Assembly: GCA_014058105.1 (NCBI GenBank)
Contig: JACGCM010000440.1
Coordinates: forward strand, 3,844,001-3,908,000
From: Kingdonia uniflora
Taxonomy: Eukaryota; Streptophyta; Magnoliopsida; Ranunculales; Circaeasteraceae
DNA length: 64,000 bases
Direction of reading: 5' to 3'
In this document: in pieces, positions 12,701-24,700 of the stretch
Layout of the letters: the number at the start of each line of letters is the position of its first letter
How positions within the stretch are numbered: the stretch's first letter is position 1
Notes under the pieces: model-generated
What the model saw: only the letters and a program-made list of their open reading frames with translations
The model's database searches: none
What the model was told of the DNA's origin: nothing
Translations under genes and position numbers: made by a program

Positions 12701-15700
12701 ATTAACTCCGGTTTAATATCTGAACCGGTGTTAGTTCTTGGTCGTGCCAAGTGTAGACTAAAAGTCAATTTAGAATTTGGAAGAAAAAAGAAAAAAAAAA
12801 TGCCAATTTACAAGTATGACCAAATATATCAGATTCGTGGAATTGATTTTATTTGACAAAAGTTAGAAACTTGGAACAAGCCAATTAAGGACCACTTCTC
12901 ACAAGCTAATTAAGGACTGGACTGATGTCCAGTGCCTACACCGGTGGCAGAAGGTCTTGAATTCAAAACTTATTAAAGGTCCATGGTCTAAGGAGGAGGA
13001 TGATATCATTGTTGAAATGGTTAATCAACTTGGGGCAAAAAAGTGGTCCACTATAGCTTAAGCTTTACCTGGGCGTATTGGGAAGCAATATCGTGAAAGG
13101 TGGCATAATCATCTCAATCCTGGCATAAACAAGCAGGCATGGACTCAAGATGAAGAGTTAGCTCTGATTCAAGCTCATCAAATTTATGGAAACAAATGGG
13201 CTGAATTAACAAAGTTCTTGCCGGGAAAAACGGACAATGCAATAAAAAACCATTGGAACAGTTCTGTAAAAAAAAGAAGTTGGGCTCATATTTGGCGTCA
13301 GGTTTACTCGCACAATTTAAAGGACTGCCTCAGGTCGGAAATTCGAGCCAGTTTACTCCTTCATCCTCCTTTACTATACAACAGAACAGCTTTGAAAACA
13401 GTGGTCTCCCTGATGGCGATGAAGGGGAGGAAATGTCAGAATATAGTCAAGGATCAACAGCTGTTGGTTGCTCACAAACTGTGTTTGACCTCCCTACTTT
13501 TGTTGTAAATTCACAAGAGGACAAAGTAATTGATGATAGAAATCAAAGAGTGGGGCAAGGCTCAAGTTCATCATCATGTTCAAAACATTACTACACATCT
13601 CACGAAGAAGTTTAGGCTCCGAAGTTCCTTATGGAACAGTTTTCTCTGCAAAGTCCTCTGAGCCAAAATCACATGAGCTTCCTTGTACTTCTGCAATTGA
13701 GTTAGTCAGAGGATCATTAGATTTAATTGAAACACCGAGATATAGTTCAGCAATTGTGGATAAAAACCAGGAAATTGGATCTCTTTGTTTACAAAGTTCT
13801 ATGGGGTTAAATTCTTCTACGTTTATGGGGGAGCTGGTATCCATATCTGAAGATAACTGCTACAAGGTTACGTTCTCAGAATCAGTGATCAATGAATGCT
13901 TCTCTGCACAAAATCTGACGAAATGCTCAAATTATAATGAATTAAATGGGTGTACAGGTTTAAGTTCAGCTTCACAATTATATGATGCAGTGAGATCTTC
14001 TGAGGTTGCAGTAACTGCAAGTTATCAGAGCTTATTGACAACTCCCTTTAGCGACGAATGTAATGAAATAGAAAACGTGTTTGGTGGAGCTCAAAACTTG
14101 GGATTTATTGCAAGCTCATGCAATGAGTTTGTGTATGTTAGTGGCTCTGCTGATGGCCCTAGTGACGATGATATAGAGACAGTATGTCCGCGTGGTGAGC
14201 CAGGTGGGGAGATGGGACTTTCTGAATCAACAGTTAAAACACAAGATCAGGTTTCAGAAGCTCAATGTTATGACCCATCCGTAACAATGGTTAACACAGA
14301 AGACCAGGTTTCAGGAGCTCAATGTTAAGGCCCAGCCATAACAGCGGTTAACGCGGAAGATCAGGTTTCAGGAGCTCAATGTTATGGCCCATCCATATCA
14401 ACGGTTAACTCAGAAGATCAGGTATCTGGAGCTCAATGTTATCACCCATCCATATCAACAGTTGACACAAAAGATCAGGTTTCTGGAACACTATGTTACG
14501 AGCCACCTCGTTTTCCTATCTTAGAACTCCCATTTTTCAGCTGCGACCTCGTACCAGCGGATGATATGCTGCAAGATTATAGTCCGTTTGGGATACGTTA
14601 GCTGACCATGCCATCTATAAATTACTCTACTCCTTTCAACCTATGGGAGTCCCCATCTCGAGAAGTTAGTACTCCTAATGTGTCTGTAACAATTATAGGA
14701 TTCATAAGCACATTATCCGTTGCGAAGAAACGTCAGAGTGAACTCCTGTCTCCTATACAAGAAAAAAATGTGGAAAAAAATTTGAGCGGGACGATAAACA
14801 ATGTGACTTTTCTTGCTTGAATGTTATTTCGGATGAGAATAGATCTTTCAAAGCCTCTGCTGAAGATAAAGAAAATTTGGAAGAAAGGTTTCGAGATAGC
14901 ACGATTTCAGAGGAAACGACTGATAATGCTAATTTTTTTGACAAATTCAAGCAAGGAAACACTGATAGCAATGCTCCAACTAAAGTCGATTGTGACAGTG
15001 CAAACCCAATGGTACAACAACCATCTGGAGTTCTAGCTGAGCATAACTTGAACGATCTTCTATTTGTTTCTCCAGAACGAGATGGATATCCTAGGAACAG
15101 GGCCTTTATCGTTGGCTCTAGGACTCCAAGGGGACAATTTTCTAGAAGCATAGGAACTTCAATTCAGCGTTCCCCAAGCAGCTCAAATCAACTCAACTCA
15201 CGCCCGCTTGAGGCCACCTTTGAATATGCTGGAAATAATGCAGATATTGAAAACTTTAGCATATCTGGTAACACTCCTATAAAGAGAGGGTTTGAATCTC
15301 CCTCAGCATGGAAGTCTTCTTGGTTCATGAACTCTTTTTTGCCACTAGAAAGAAAAGATCTTATATGGGAAGCGATCAAGGTATTATAAAAGCTTGAATT
15401 GTATAGTTTTAGTTTTCAACTAAAGGTAATAAATATGTATTTCATCTATTATTTTGCAGCAAAGGCTCACTCTAGATGAGGAAAGCATAAGTTACTGTAT
15501 GCAACGGTTTGAAGATTATGGAGGAGTTGCAAAACAAGGCTAAGGAGGATAATTGATAGTTGTAAGTCAGACACAATGATAATGAAAAAAAGGCCAAAGA
15601 AAATTGATCTCAAGGAATGGATATTTTTTGTTAAAGGAAAGTCATCTCCAGTATTTAAAGTATTTGAGTTTGTTTATAAGTAAGTCAGAATAATGAATTA

Positions 15701-18700
15701 TGTATAGCCTAATATCATTAACCACTACTTGGCAGGCAAAAAACAATAAATTAAGGAATATGAGGTCAAAGCAAGTCTTCCCTTATACAGGAAGTCGACG
15801 GGGTTATGCTCGTCTAGAAAATGATATGGTAATTAATGTTTTAAGAGACACAATCTCTAAATTATATGAAGTTTATGCTTCGATGATAATTATTATGAAT
15901 AATATCGCAAACCACAGGTAGGGTAGCCGAGCTTGAGGAGCAACTAGCTGCAATGATGGGGAAGATGGAAAAAATGTCTAATTTGATTTCGAAGTTGATT
16001 CGTAACCAGGCAAGTCTTTCATGCATATACCATAATAATTTAGTAGACACTTTTTTAATTTTTTTTATTAGTTAGGTTTTTATTCTACTAAGGTATAAAA
16101 ATGCGACTTAAGAAAAAAATTATCTTCGTCGCTGAAAAACCCTTCCCTCCGAAATTATAACATATGGATGAATAGCACTATTAAACATACAAGGCAGTGC
16201 TTCTCTTTCAAACAGATGGATGAATAGCATTAGTATGACTTTTAGGGTGGCTTGTGCACAACAACAAGAGCCTCAGCTGCTAAAGAACTATTTTAAAATC
16301 CTCCAATTGGTTGGGTTTATAAGATCTGCTGTAATAGTGTCGCTAGAGGAAATATGCAGTCACACTAGGAGCAGTTATAGAAACATGCAGTCACACTAGG
16401 AATAATTGATGTTCATTTAGACTTTCTGCTACTATTCGAATTTTGCTGTTACGGGAGACTAATGTATATAAAGTTATAGAAACATCCATCTGTTTGAAAG
16501 AGAAGTACTGCCTTGTATAATTGCATGTTTCTATAACTGCTCTTAGAAACATTAATTATGAATCCATCTGTTTGAAATACATTAGTCTCCCGTAACAGCT
16601 GCATAATACATTAAGGTGCATGTCTTTGATTATACAGATGAATCCATCTGTATGATCCCGTAAGAATTTGATTATGAATAGCATCTGTATGATTCAGTAG
16701 CAGCTGCATAATACATTATTATACAGATGAATCTATTTGTATGATCCCATAAAATTTTGATTATGAATAACATCTGTATGATTCAAACAGATGAATCCAT
16801 CTGTTGATTATACAAGGCAGTGCTTCTCTTTCAAACAGATGGATGAATAATAGTTAGACACAATATTGTTTATTCTCAATATTTTCATGTCTTTTATGTG
16901 AACTTCAAGGTCAAAGTACGGGAGATTTGCAGTCTTCACATACACCTCATTTACTCTCCCAAGAAAATTATAATGTAATAACAAAGTGATCTCTTGTAAA
17001 TAATATTATTAGCTTTTCTCATTTCTTTCATTTGTCATTTTACAGGCACAAAGTGTATCGGAGGTACGAAGTGTAGCGGATGATGAAGTATTACATACAC
17101 AAACGTCTACCCCCCAAGTAAATCTTTTTCTTTTTGGGCTTATTTTTTTATTAGATAATTGAAAATAATATTAAAGACAAGGACTAAGCTAGTCTTGCTT
17201 CTGTAACACATCTTCTAATAGAATCTATACCAAGCTTCTTCATGAAATATTTAGCCCTGATATCTCTATAGAGAGACCACTGCATATAATATAGTTGAAA
17301 TATTAGCACTTCCAAGTTTATATAACCATATAATATATATAGAATTGCAAATATAATCTTAATTTTTCTTTTCAGGCACAATGTAAAAAAAAGGCTAAAG
17401 ACACCAGTTGCAAATTGTTAAGTTGAAAGGGTTTTAAGGTTGTTGTTGCTCATGCACAATGGGTGACAGAAGATCCTGAATGCATACTGCATAATCAAAT
17501 TCTTGGGCCTAATGTATGCAAAGTTGTTATTACGAATGTCGTAATCCCTTTATTCCCGTTATGGAGGGCGACTGATGATGCAAGTACAATTGGTGGTGCT
17601 TTAAAGAGTTTTATTGTATGGCCCAAAAAATACGCAGTTATGAAGGATGGTTGATTTAGGTATAATAAACCCTTATAACTTAACTATTTATTCTCCGTCA
17701 CTACATCCTTATATAATCAAATTCCTATACATTAGTAGACCTATATCTGATCTTTATATAAGAAAATTTAAAGTAAGATTCATGATTGGTGTTCATTTTC
17801 GGATTAGATATGGTATGATTGTTTTACTATTTATAATTTAATTTGTTTACACTCTTTTTTGTATCTTTTATGTAGTTTATGATGGAGTCGCAGTTGAAAA
17901 TAACTTCTTACAGTGTTTGACCATTGTACATAGATAAGAAGGGATTTGCATTTATCTTTTATCTTTTTTGTTGAATACCTGAATATGATGATTATAACAT
18001 CAACTTTTATTGTATCAGAGTCCTTTTTGCAGCAAAGCTGTGACTTTTATTTATTTGATAAAATGCTAATTTCATTTTTGTAATTTAGAGAGTATTAATG
18101 ACCGCTTCTTATTGAACATTATAATTGTTTTGTACCACTAATTTGTTAAGTAAATATAGCATTTGAAGATGTTATGTTACAGATAATAGATAACATTAGA
18201 CAAATGTTATGGTTCAAATAATAGATAACATAATACAAATGTTATGGTTACAGATAACAGATAGCATCAGACAAATGCTAAGATACAGATAATAGATAGC
18301 ATCAGACAAATGCTATGGTACAAATAATAAATAGCATCAGACAAATGCTATAGTACACATAATAGAGAACATTAGAAAAATACTATGTTACAGATAATAG
18401 ATAGCATTATAGAAATACTATAGTACAAATAATAGATAACATTAGATAACTGCTATGGAAAAGATAATAGATAACATTAGAAAAATGTTATGTCATGTAA
18501 ATAAAGACATTGCATGAATATTATGGTAGGCACAAAAAATAGCATTATAGCCTTGCTATGTTAAAAAGAAAAAACAGCGGGGAAAAAATATTATAGAAAG
18601 TCAACTATGGCGTTCTCTAAACGCCATTTAAAATAAATTGATAGCATTGCTCAAATACTATTATTTAAGGGCGTTCAAAAAAATGCAATTGTAAAATGGA

Positions 18701-21700
18701 TAGCATCGCATAATAGAGTGGAGGAAAAATGCTATCGTAGCTTTTCATAGAGGTTTTTCAATGCTATTATGTGTTTTTTCTTGTAGTGCTCTCTCGCTCA
18801 AACGCAATCACTATTAGCCAAAATTATCACACAAATTCTAATTTAATTTGTATTGGTTGTTTCTAATTTAGTTTTACATTTTCAAAAATCGACATTCATA
18901 TTAAGATGAAAATAATAGAATTAGAGAGAACCTTTGGCGGTCTGCTCAAAAACAGTACCAAAACTTGAAGTTGTATACATTGGGAAAAAAAAGGTACGAA
19001 TTACCAAAAAAAAGCAATGGATTTCATAGTAAATATATACTTAGTAAGCATACCTTTGGCACTCCAAACAAAGAGTGGTGAAACAAGCTGGACAGCTGAG
19101 GACAGCGTCAGAGGTTCCACTTTTTCTTTTCTTAAGAACCCATAATTCATCTTTAATGTCAAGATTAGGATCGTAGAATTCTGGCTTAGTAGAGTAGTCA
19201 ATTTCATCATCATCGGAAACTGAGAATAAGACAAATCAAACATTTGTTTAATAGATTGAACTTCAACAGGAGTAATAACAAGAGATTTGCATGTCATATG
19301 ATTTATATTACAGAGCTGGTAGATTTGCACTGGCCAACTCTGTGTTTGAACTATAATAACTAAAGCACTATAATGTAAGGGTTCAAATTGAATGATCCAC
19401 ATCAAAGATTTGAAAGATTTTTGTTTCAGTACACTTTTACCATACCAAAATTGGTACTCGTGTCAGTTAAATATTGATCGGAGCTAGAGATAAGTTCGTA
19501 CATGGTTTAATAATCTGAAGCAGATCTAATTGGAAGACTGAAAGAGATGAACTTTAAGAAAAATAGAAGTATGCATTTACAAACTTGATCAAGTACTTCT
19601 CAATCAAGTTGAGATCAACTCGAACACCAACAACATCAAGTCCAAAAGAAACTTTACTATAATGCTTTTAAATTCACCACCATATTCATAGTGACAAAAC
19701 ACTGCACTGGTTTTATTCATTAGATCATATGCACTAAAATGTTTTAAATCTGAAAATCGAAACCACTCGGTGTAAAGAAAATGATAAAAACGATATCTAG
19801 TGGATGCAAATATGGCATTGTGTGCAGCATGGTTCAATCCACGCCATATATAACATGGTGGAGGACAGGCGCACCAGTGTCAAGAAAATTAGACCCCAAG
19901 GTCGTCCCATGAGAACAATCGCAACATTTACAAGAACGAATTACCCTGGGTTGGACGTGGCTTCAACTCCAAACCACAACTAGGCTAACTCCTGCGGATA
20001 AATTTCTCATTGGACCGAAACAAGCACTTCCAGTTTGAAACAAGATTTTTTACTAAATCTACGTCTAGTAGTAACTAATAAAGTTCAAACAGAAGTTGAA
20101 AAACTCTATAGAATATACACACAAAAATACCAAAGTCCTATTCAAACAACTGCTGTGATAGGTACCTGGAAAGTGAAAGAAAAAATAAACCATTCCTGAA
20201 TTGAAATTTCCATGAAAATGACAGATAATGAAATAATAGATTTCAGGATAACAAGAAAAGGAATTTCCCAATTCTACCTAATCTCCTATGGAGCAAATAC
20301 ATAAATTCAGAAGTTAGGTCTGATACCATCTTTTTTAAAGGTGAACCCGAATTTCTTAGCATTGAGTTACAAATGCAAGTAGTTTGATTGAATAAGTCAA
20401 CAGTTAGTTTCTGTTTGAAGTTGAGTGTAGATTTCTGTTAAGTTGTTATTGTTAGCTGTTTGAGTCAGAATTTAGTAGGAGTCTTCCTGTTTGTTAGGCC
20501 TTATCTAAGTAGTAGTGAAGAGTCAGTTCTGTAAGCCTATATAAGCATTGGGCAAGGAATTAATATCTAATCACAATGCTTTTTGGAGGTTAGGTTCCCT
20601 CAAAGAACCGATCTGAGGCAGGTTTTCCACAAACTAAACCCAACTATCCACTTTAAATCGTTGTTCTTAATAGAAGAGGGAGGTTAACCCTAATCAATCT
20701 GTAACTCTTGATGAAGCTCCATTGTAGTGGATTAGAGGAGAAGAACAAAGACAACATAACTAAGTTTGCAGATCCAGATCTGAACTCAACAATCAAGCTC
20801 AATCTAGTACGCTTTGGAGTTGGAAAAAACACAACATAATCTGGCTGATAAACCTATGAAAATTACACAACCTTATGCCGAAAAGGTTAGAGGTCTACAA
20901 GATATCTGCCATTAGAAGATATCCCTTCACCCACTCTGAGAGAAGACAAGGCTGTGGCGATGATATTAAAAGAGTCTGTTGCAGAGGAGCTGGAATACTA
21001 CAAGTATAGCCTTATTGGGAGGTTACCACCATTACAGATCACAAACTTCATGAGATCAGATCCTTAGCCTTGGCTAAATAGAAACTTAAAGGTACTTGTA
21101 TGTTTATAGCAATTTGCAAAGGTTTTTTCATCATCAGAATGGATAATGAAGAAGATAAGCAAAAAGTCTGGAGAGGAGGTACTTGGTTCATTGAGAAACA
21201 ACCAATGAGATTACTGCCATGGACTAGAATATTCAAGTTGGAAAATGAGAAGAACTCTCATGCCTTGGTTTGGGTGAGATCTCCTGACCTTCATATGGAA
21301 TACTGGTCAATTAACAACTTGATGGCTGTGGGAAGGCTCTGGGTACACCTATTAGAGTGGAGAACTCAACAAGACAGGGAATTTGAATTCTATGCTAGTG
21401 CGCTTGCAGAGATAGATCTCGCAAAGACCATACGCAATTGGTATTATTTTGATGATGGAGTTGAAATGTGGCAAGAAATTCATAGTGGAGCCACCAAAAT
21501 TTTCCTTCCACTCTAAAATCATCGGTCATGTGGTGTCAGATTGTGGAACTATTGCGTTTTTCATTTATTGATTCTTCTATATAGCTTGATTACGAAAACT
21601 AGATACTAGTTTTTGATTTTATGAATTAACTCGTTTAATTTTCGAAAGACTTCGATTTTCCCTGTAATTGTGTTGGTATGTAATCATGTACAATTAGGAC

Positions 21701-24700
21701 TATATTTTTGACTCGTCACGTGGAGATAAATTTCTAAGGCTTACTTGATTTTAATTCTCTTAATTTAATTTTATTTTGTCTATCGACTAATCAATCACAA
21801 GCATAAACTGCTTTAGTGGCAAAACTTTTACTTGAGATATTAAAAAATAAAAACAAATGAGAGAAAGATGAATGAAGCCAGCAAAGTGAAAAAGACAATC
21901 TCTAAGACTAAGGACATCATTGATCTCACAGAGAAAAGGAAGGGGAGCAAACCAGATAGTAGTGAGCCACCTGCCTTAGGAAATGGAGTGAAGATTCCAG
22001 AGAGCTCAAATGTTAGAGACATAAACAACAAAGGAGGAGACTGCTCCAAAGTGGTCCCACAAGGAGAAAACAATAAAAACGCTGAGAATAAAATTCTACA
22101 GTCTAATAAAGAGAAGAACACCATTACAGAGTTCACAGACTCATCTGTGACTAAACAGTCAGGTGATAGCGAGAATGAGAAACCATTAGAGGAAAACATG
22201 GAAAGTGAAGGTAACATGGGGAATACATGCAACATGAAATCTGATGAAAGTTATGAGTCTACTGACCATAGAGATGTTGTTGACCAAGTCCAGGATCACA
22301 AGGAGAAGACGTATATTCAATCAAGATAGCACTGGGGGGTGGGGGGTGTGTGGGTGGGTGTGGTGTCTTCCTACATTCGTGCAGCTTGTGAAGTCAGTGT
22401 AGGAAATTCAGTTACAGGAAGCTCCCTTATATGTTCTGAAGACTAAACTTAAACTCCTTAAAGCAACTCCCAACATGTGGAAGAAGGAGGTGTTTGACAT
22501 AGATAGTCAGTCCATAAATAACATTACTTCTGAGATCCAACGTTAAATGAAGCACAAGAATTGTATCCTCAATGTGACTTAATTCAAGATCATATTGCTC
22601 AACCTGAAATAAGACTGAACACTGCCATTTAAAAAACCATATAGTTGCAAAGGTCTAGACTGAACTGGGCAAAGGGTAGAGAAAGAAATACAGCTTACAA
22701 TCACAACATCACTAACTGAAAAGAAACAAAGGCTTTATTACAAATCTGATTGATGAACAATGGATCAGCCAATTACATTCTGAGAAGATAAGCAAATATA
22801 TTGTAAATTTCTACATGTAAAGTTCTCTAAAGAAGATAGGGTGATTATGAGCTCTAGATTGATGGATCTCATTTCCTCCAAAGGTCAGTGAGAAAGAAAA
22901 CAACATGCTTTCCAATATTCCATCGAATGAGAAGATAAAAAAAAGCTATGCTTGACATGAATGGGGATAGTGCACCATGGCCAGATGGTTTTCAAGGCAT
23001 GTTCTATCACGTGTTGGGATAGTGTCGAGAGAGATGTGACTGTTGCCATCAAATCCATCTTTGTTAAAACAGTATTACAGAAGGGTTTCAACACCAACTT
23101 CATTACTCTTACTGCTAAGAAGCCTAAAGCAATACAGACCTATCTGCCTGAATAATTTCTGCCTTAAGATTATTACTAAAGTGATGGTTTCAAGGCTCAA
23201 AAGGGTAGTTATATATTTCCAGAGCAAGGGGCTTTTATACCTGAAAGAAACATCCAGTCTAACATTGGGTTTGCTAGTGAATTTCTAAATGAGTTAGATG
23301 ACAAGAAAAGGGGAGAGAATGCTGACATTAAGGTGGACATCTCACAGCCTTTTGATACTCTTGACTGGGGTTTTCTGCTAGAGGTCCTTAAAAGATTTGG
23401 CTTCAGTAGTACTTGGTGCAGATGGATAGAATGTATTTGCAGCAGTGCTTATATCTCTATCATGGTTAACGGGGGCCCATCTGGCTACTTCCCAGCTTCT
23501 AAGGGATTGAGGCAAGGTGATCCTCTATCACCTCTTCTTTTGCTTTTGTAGAGGAGGTGATAGGCATTGGTCTTCACTGGCTTAGGTCTCATGCTGGAGT
23601 TCAGGCCATAACATCTCAGAAAGGTACAACTCCTTATCGCTTTTTTGCTGATGATATTATTATATTTTCCAATGGCAGCATGAAGGGTCTAAAACTCATC
23701 AAATCCCTCCTAGCTCACTACCAGCCTACAACTCCTTATCGCTTTTTTGCTGATGATATTATTATATTTTCCAATGGCAGCATGAAGGGTCTAAAACTCA
23801 TCAAATCCCTCCTAGATCACTACCAGCCTGCTGCAGGGCAATAGATTAATAAGGCCAAGAGTAAATTGTTTCTGGGGACCATGAATGAAACAAAAAATTA
23901 TAGAGTGGAGAACCTCTTTGAGATAACTCAAGGAACATTGCCTGAAACTTACCTCGGTGTTCTTCTTGATAAAGGGAAAGTCAAGTCTTCTACCTTGAGA
24001 CTGCTTGTTGACAAGATCAAGAAAATGGAAAATCAATTTCTCTCCTTTCAAAGTAGGGTGGTGTTGGCAAACTCAGTTCTTAGCAGTATTTCTATTGACA
24101 ACATGGTTGTCTCCAAATGGCCTCACTCAGTGATAAATGTATGTGAAGCAGCTACTAAATTTTTTATCTGGACTGCCAATCACTCTAAGAGAAAGGGTAC
24201 CACTGTATCTTGAGGAAAACGTTGTAAGCCTAAGAAGGATGATGGTTTGGGTCTGAGAAGGCGTAAGGAAATGAACTTTGCCATGTTGATATAGCTAGCT
24301 TGGCCAATAATGCAAAAAAGAAGATGCCTGGGGTACTTATATGAGAGCTAAGTACTTCTCTCATTCTGGTGGCATGATAAAGTACTACAAGAGATCTTCA
24401 GGTTGGGAAGGGAAAAAGAATCTTACAAGGAGGTGCAGGAATATTCTACTAGCTCCATAGCTGATGGCACTAAGGTGAGCATTTAGCAGAACAGTTGGAC
24501 TCTTAACTCCACTCTAGCAGTAGATGTTGCGGGAGAAGATTCTCTAGGCATGCATAAAAGATATGTGAGTGAACTGCTTACAAATGGGCAGTGGAATCTT
24601 GATACTGTTACAGGCAGGCTCCTTCAATAAATGGGAGTTGATTTTCTAACATATTTGTTAAAATGAAGGTAAAGACCATTGTTTCTTTATTCCACTTGTG

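Larger units (their letters stand above)
10510..18788. mobile_element. CACTA-1: complete-ended En/Spm (CACTA) transposon carrying host gene fragments
   Basis: The left end CACTACAAGAAAAA (10510-10523) and its exact complement TTTTTCTTGTAGTG (18775-18788) are 14-bp terminal inverted repeats. The flanks are CTC (10507-10509) and CTC (18789-18791), the 3-bp target duplication expected for CACTA elements. Both ends have subterminal ATAGCAT/ATGCTAT motifs. The cargo, left to right, is a GBSS leader and exon (+), a GT47 exon (-), an HMA exon (+), a MYB3R gene relic (+) and a TNPA/Ptta-like relic (+). No TNPD (DDE transposase) was found, so the element is non-autonomous. It sits in intron 2 of the EAPP-like gene. 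Confidence 0.93.

Noticed and set aside
14245..14529. Regular 57-bp repeats that could suggest a CRISPR array
   Set aside because: There are no spacers; the whole unit repeats head to tail, encodes a 19-residue peptide and lies in a plant MYB gene relic.
12926..15545. MYB3R as a working gene
   Set aside because: The start of R1 is absent and several stops and frameshifts interrupt R2 and the C-terminal region.
10510..18788. CACTA-1 as an autonomous element
   Set aside because: No TNPD/DDE transposase sequence was found in any frame, and the TNPA-like part is broken.
20340..20780. Possible solo LTR with a TATATAAG box in EAPP intron 1
   Set aside because: No clear TG...CA borders, primer site or target duplication could be found.
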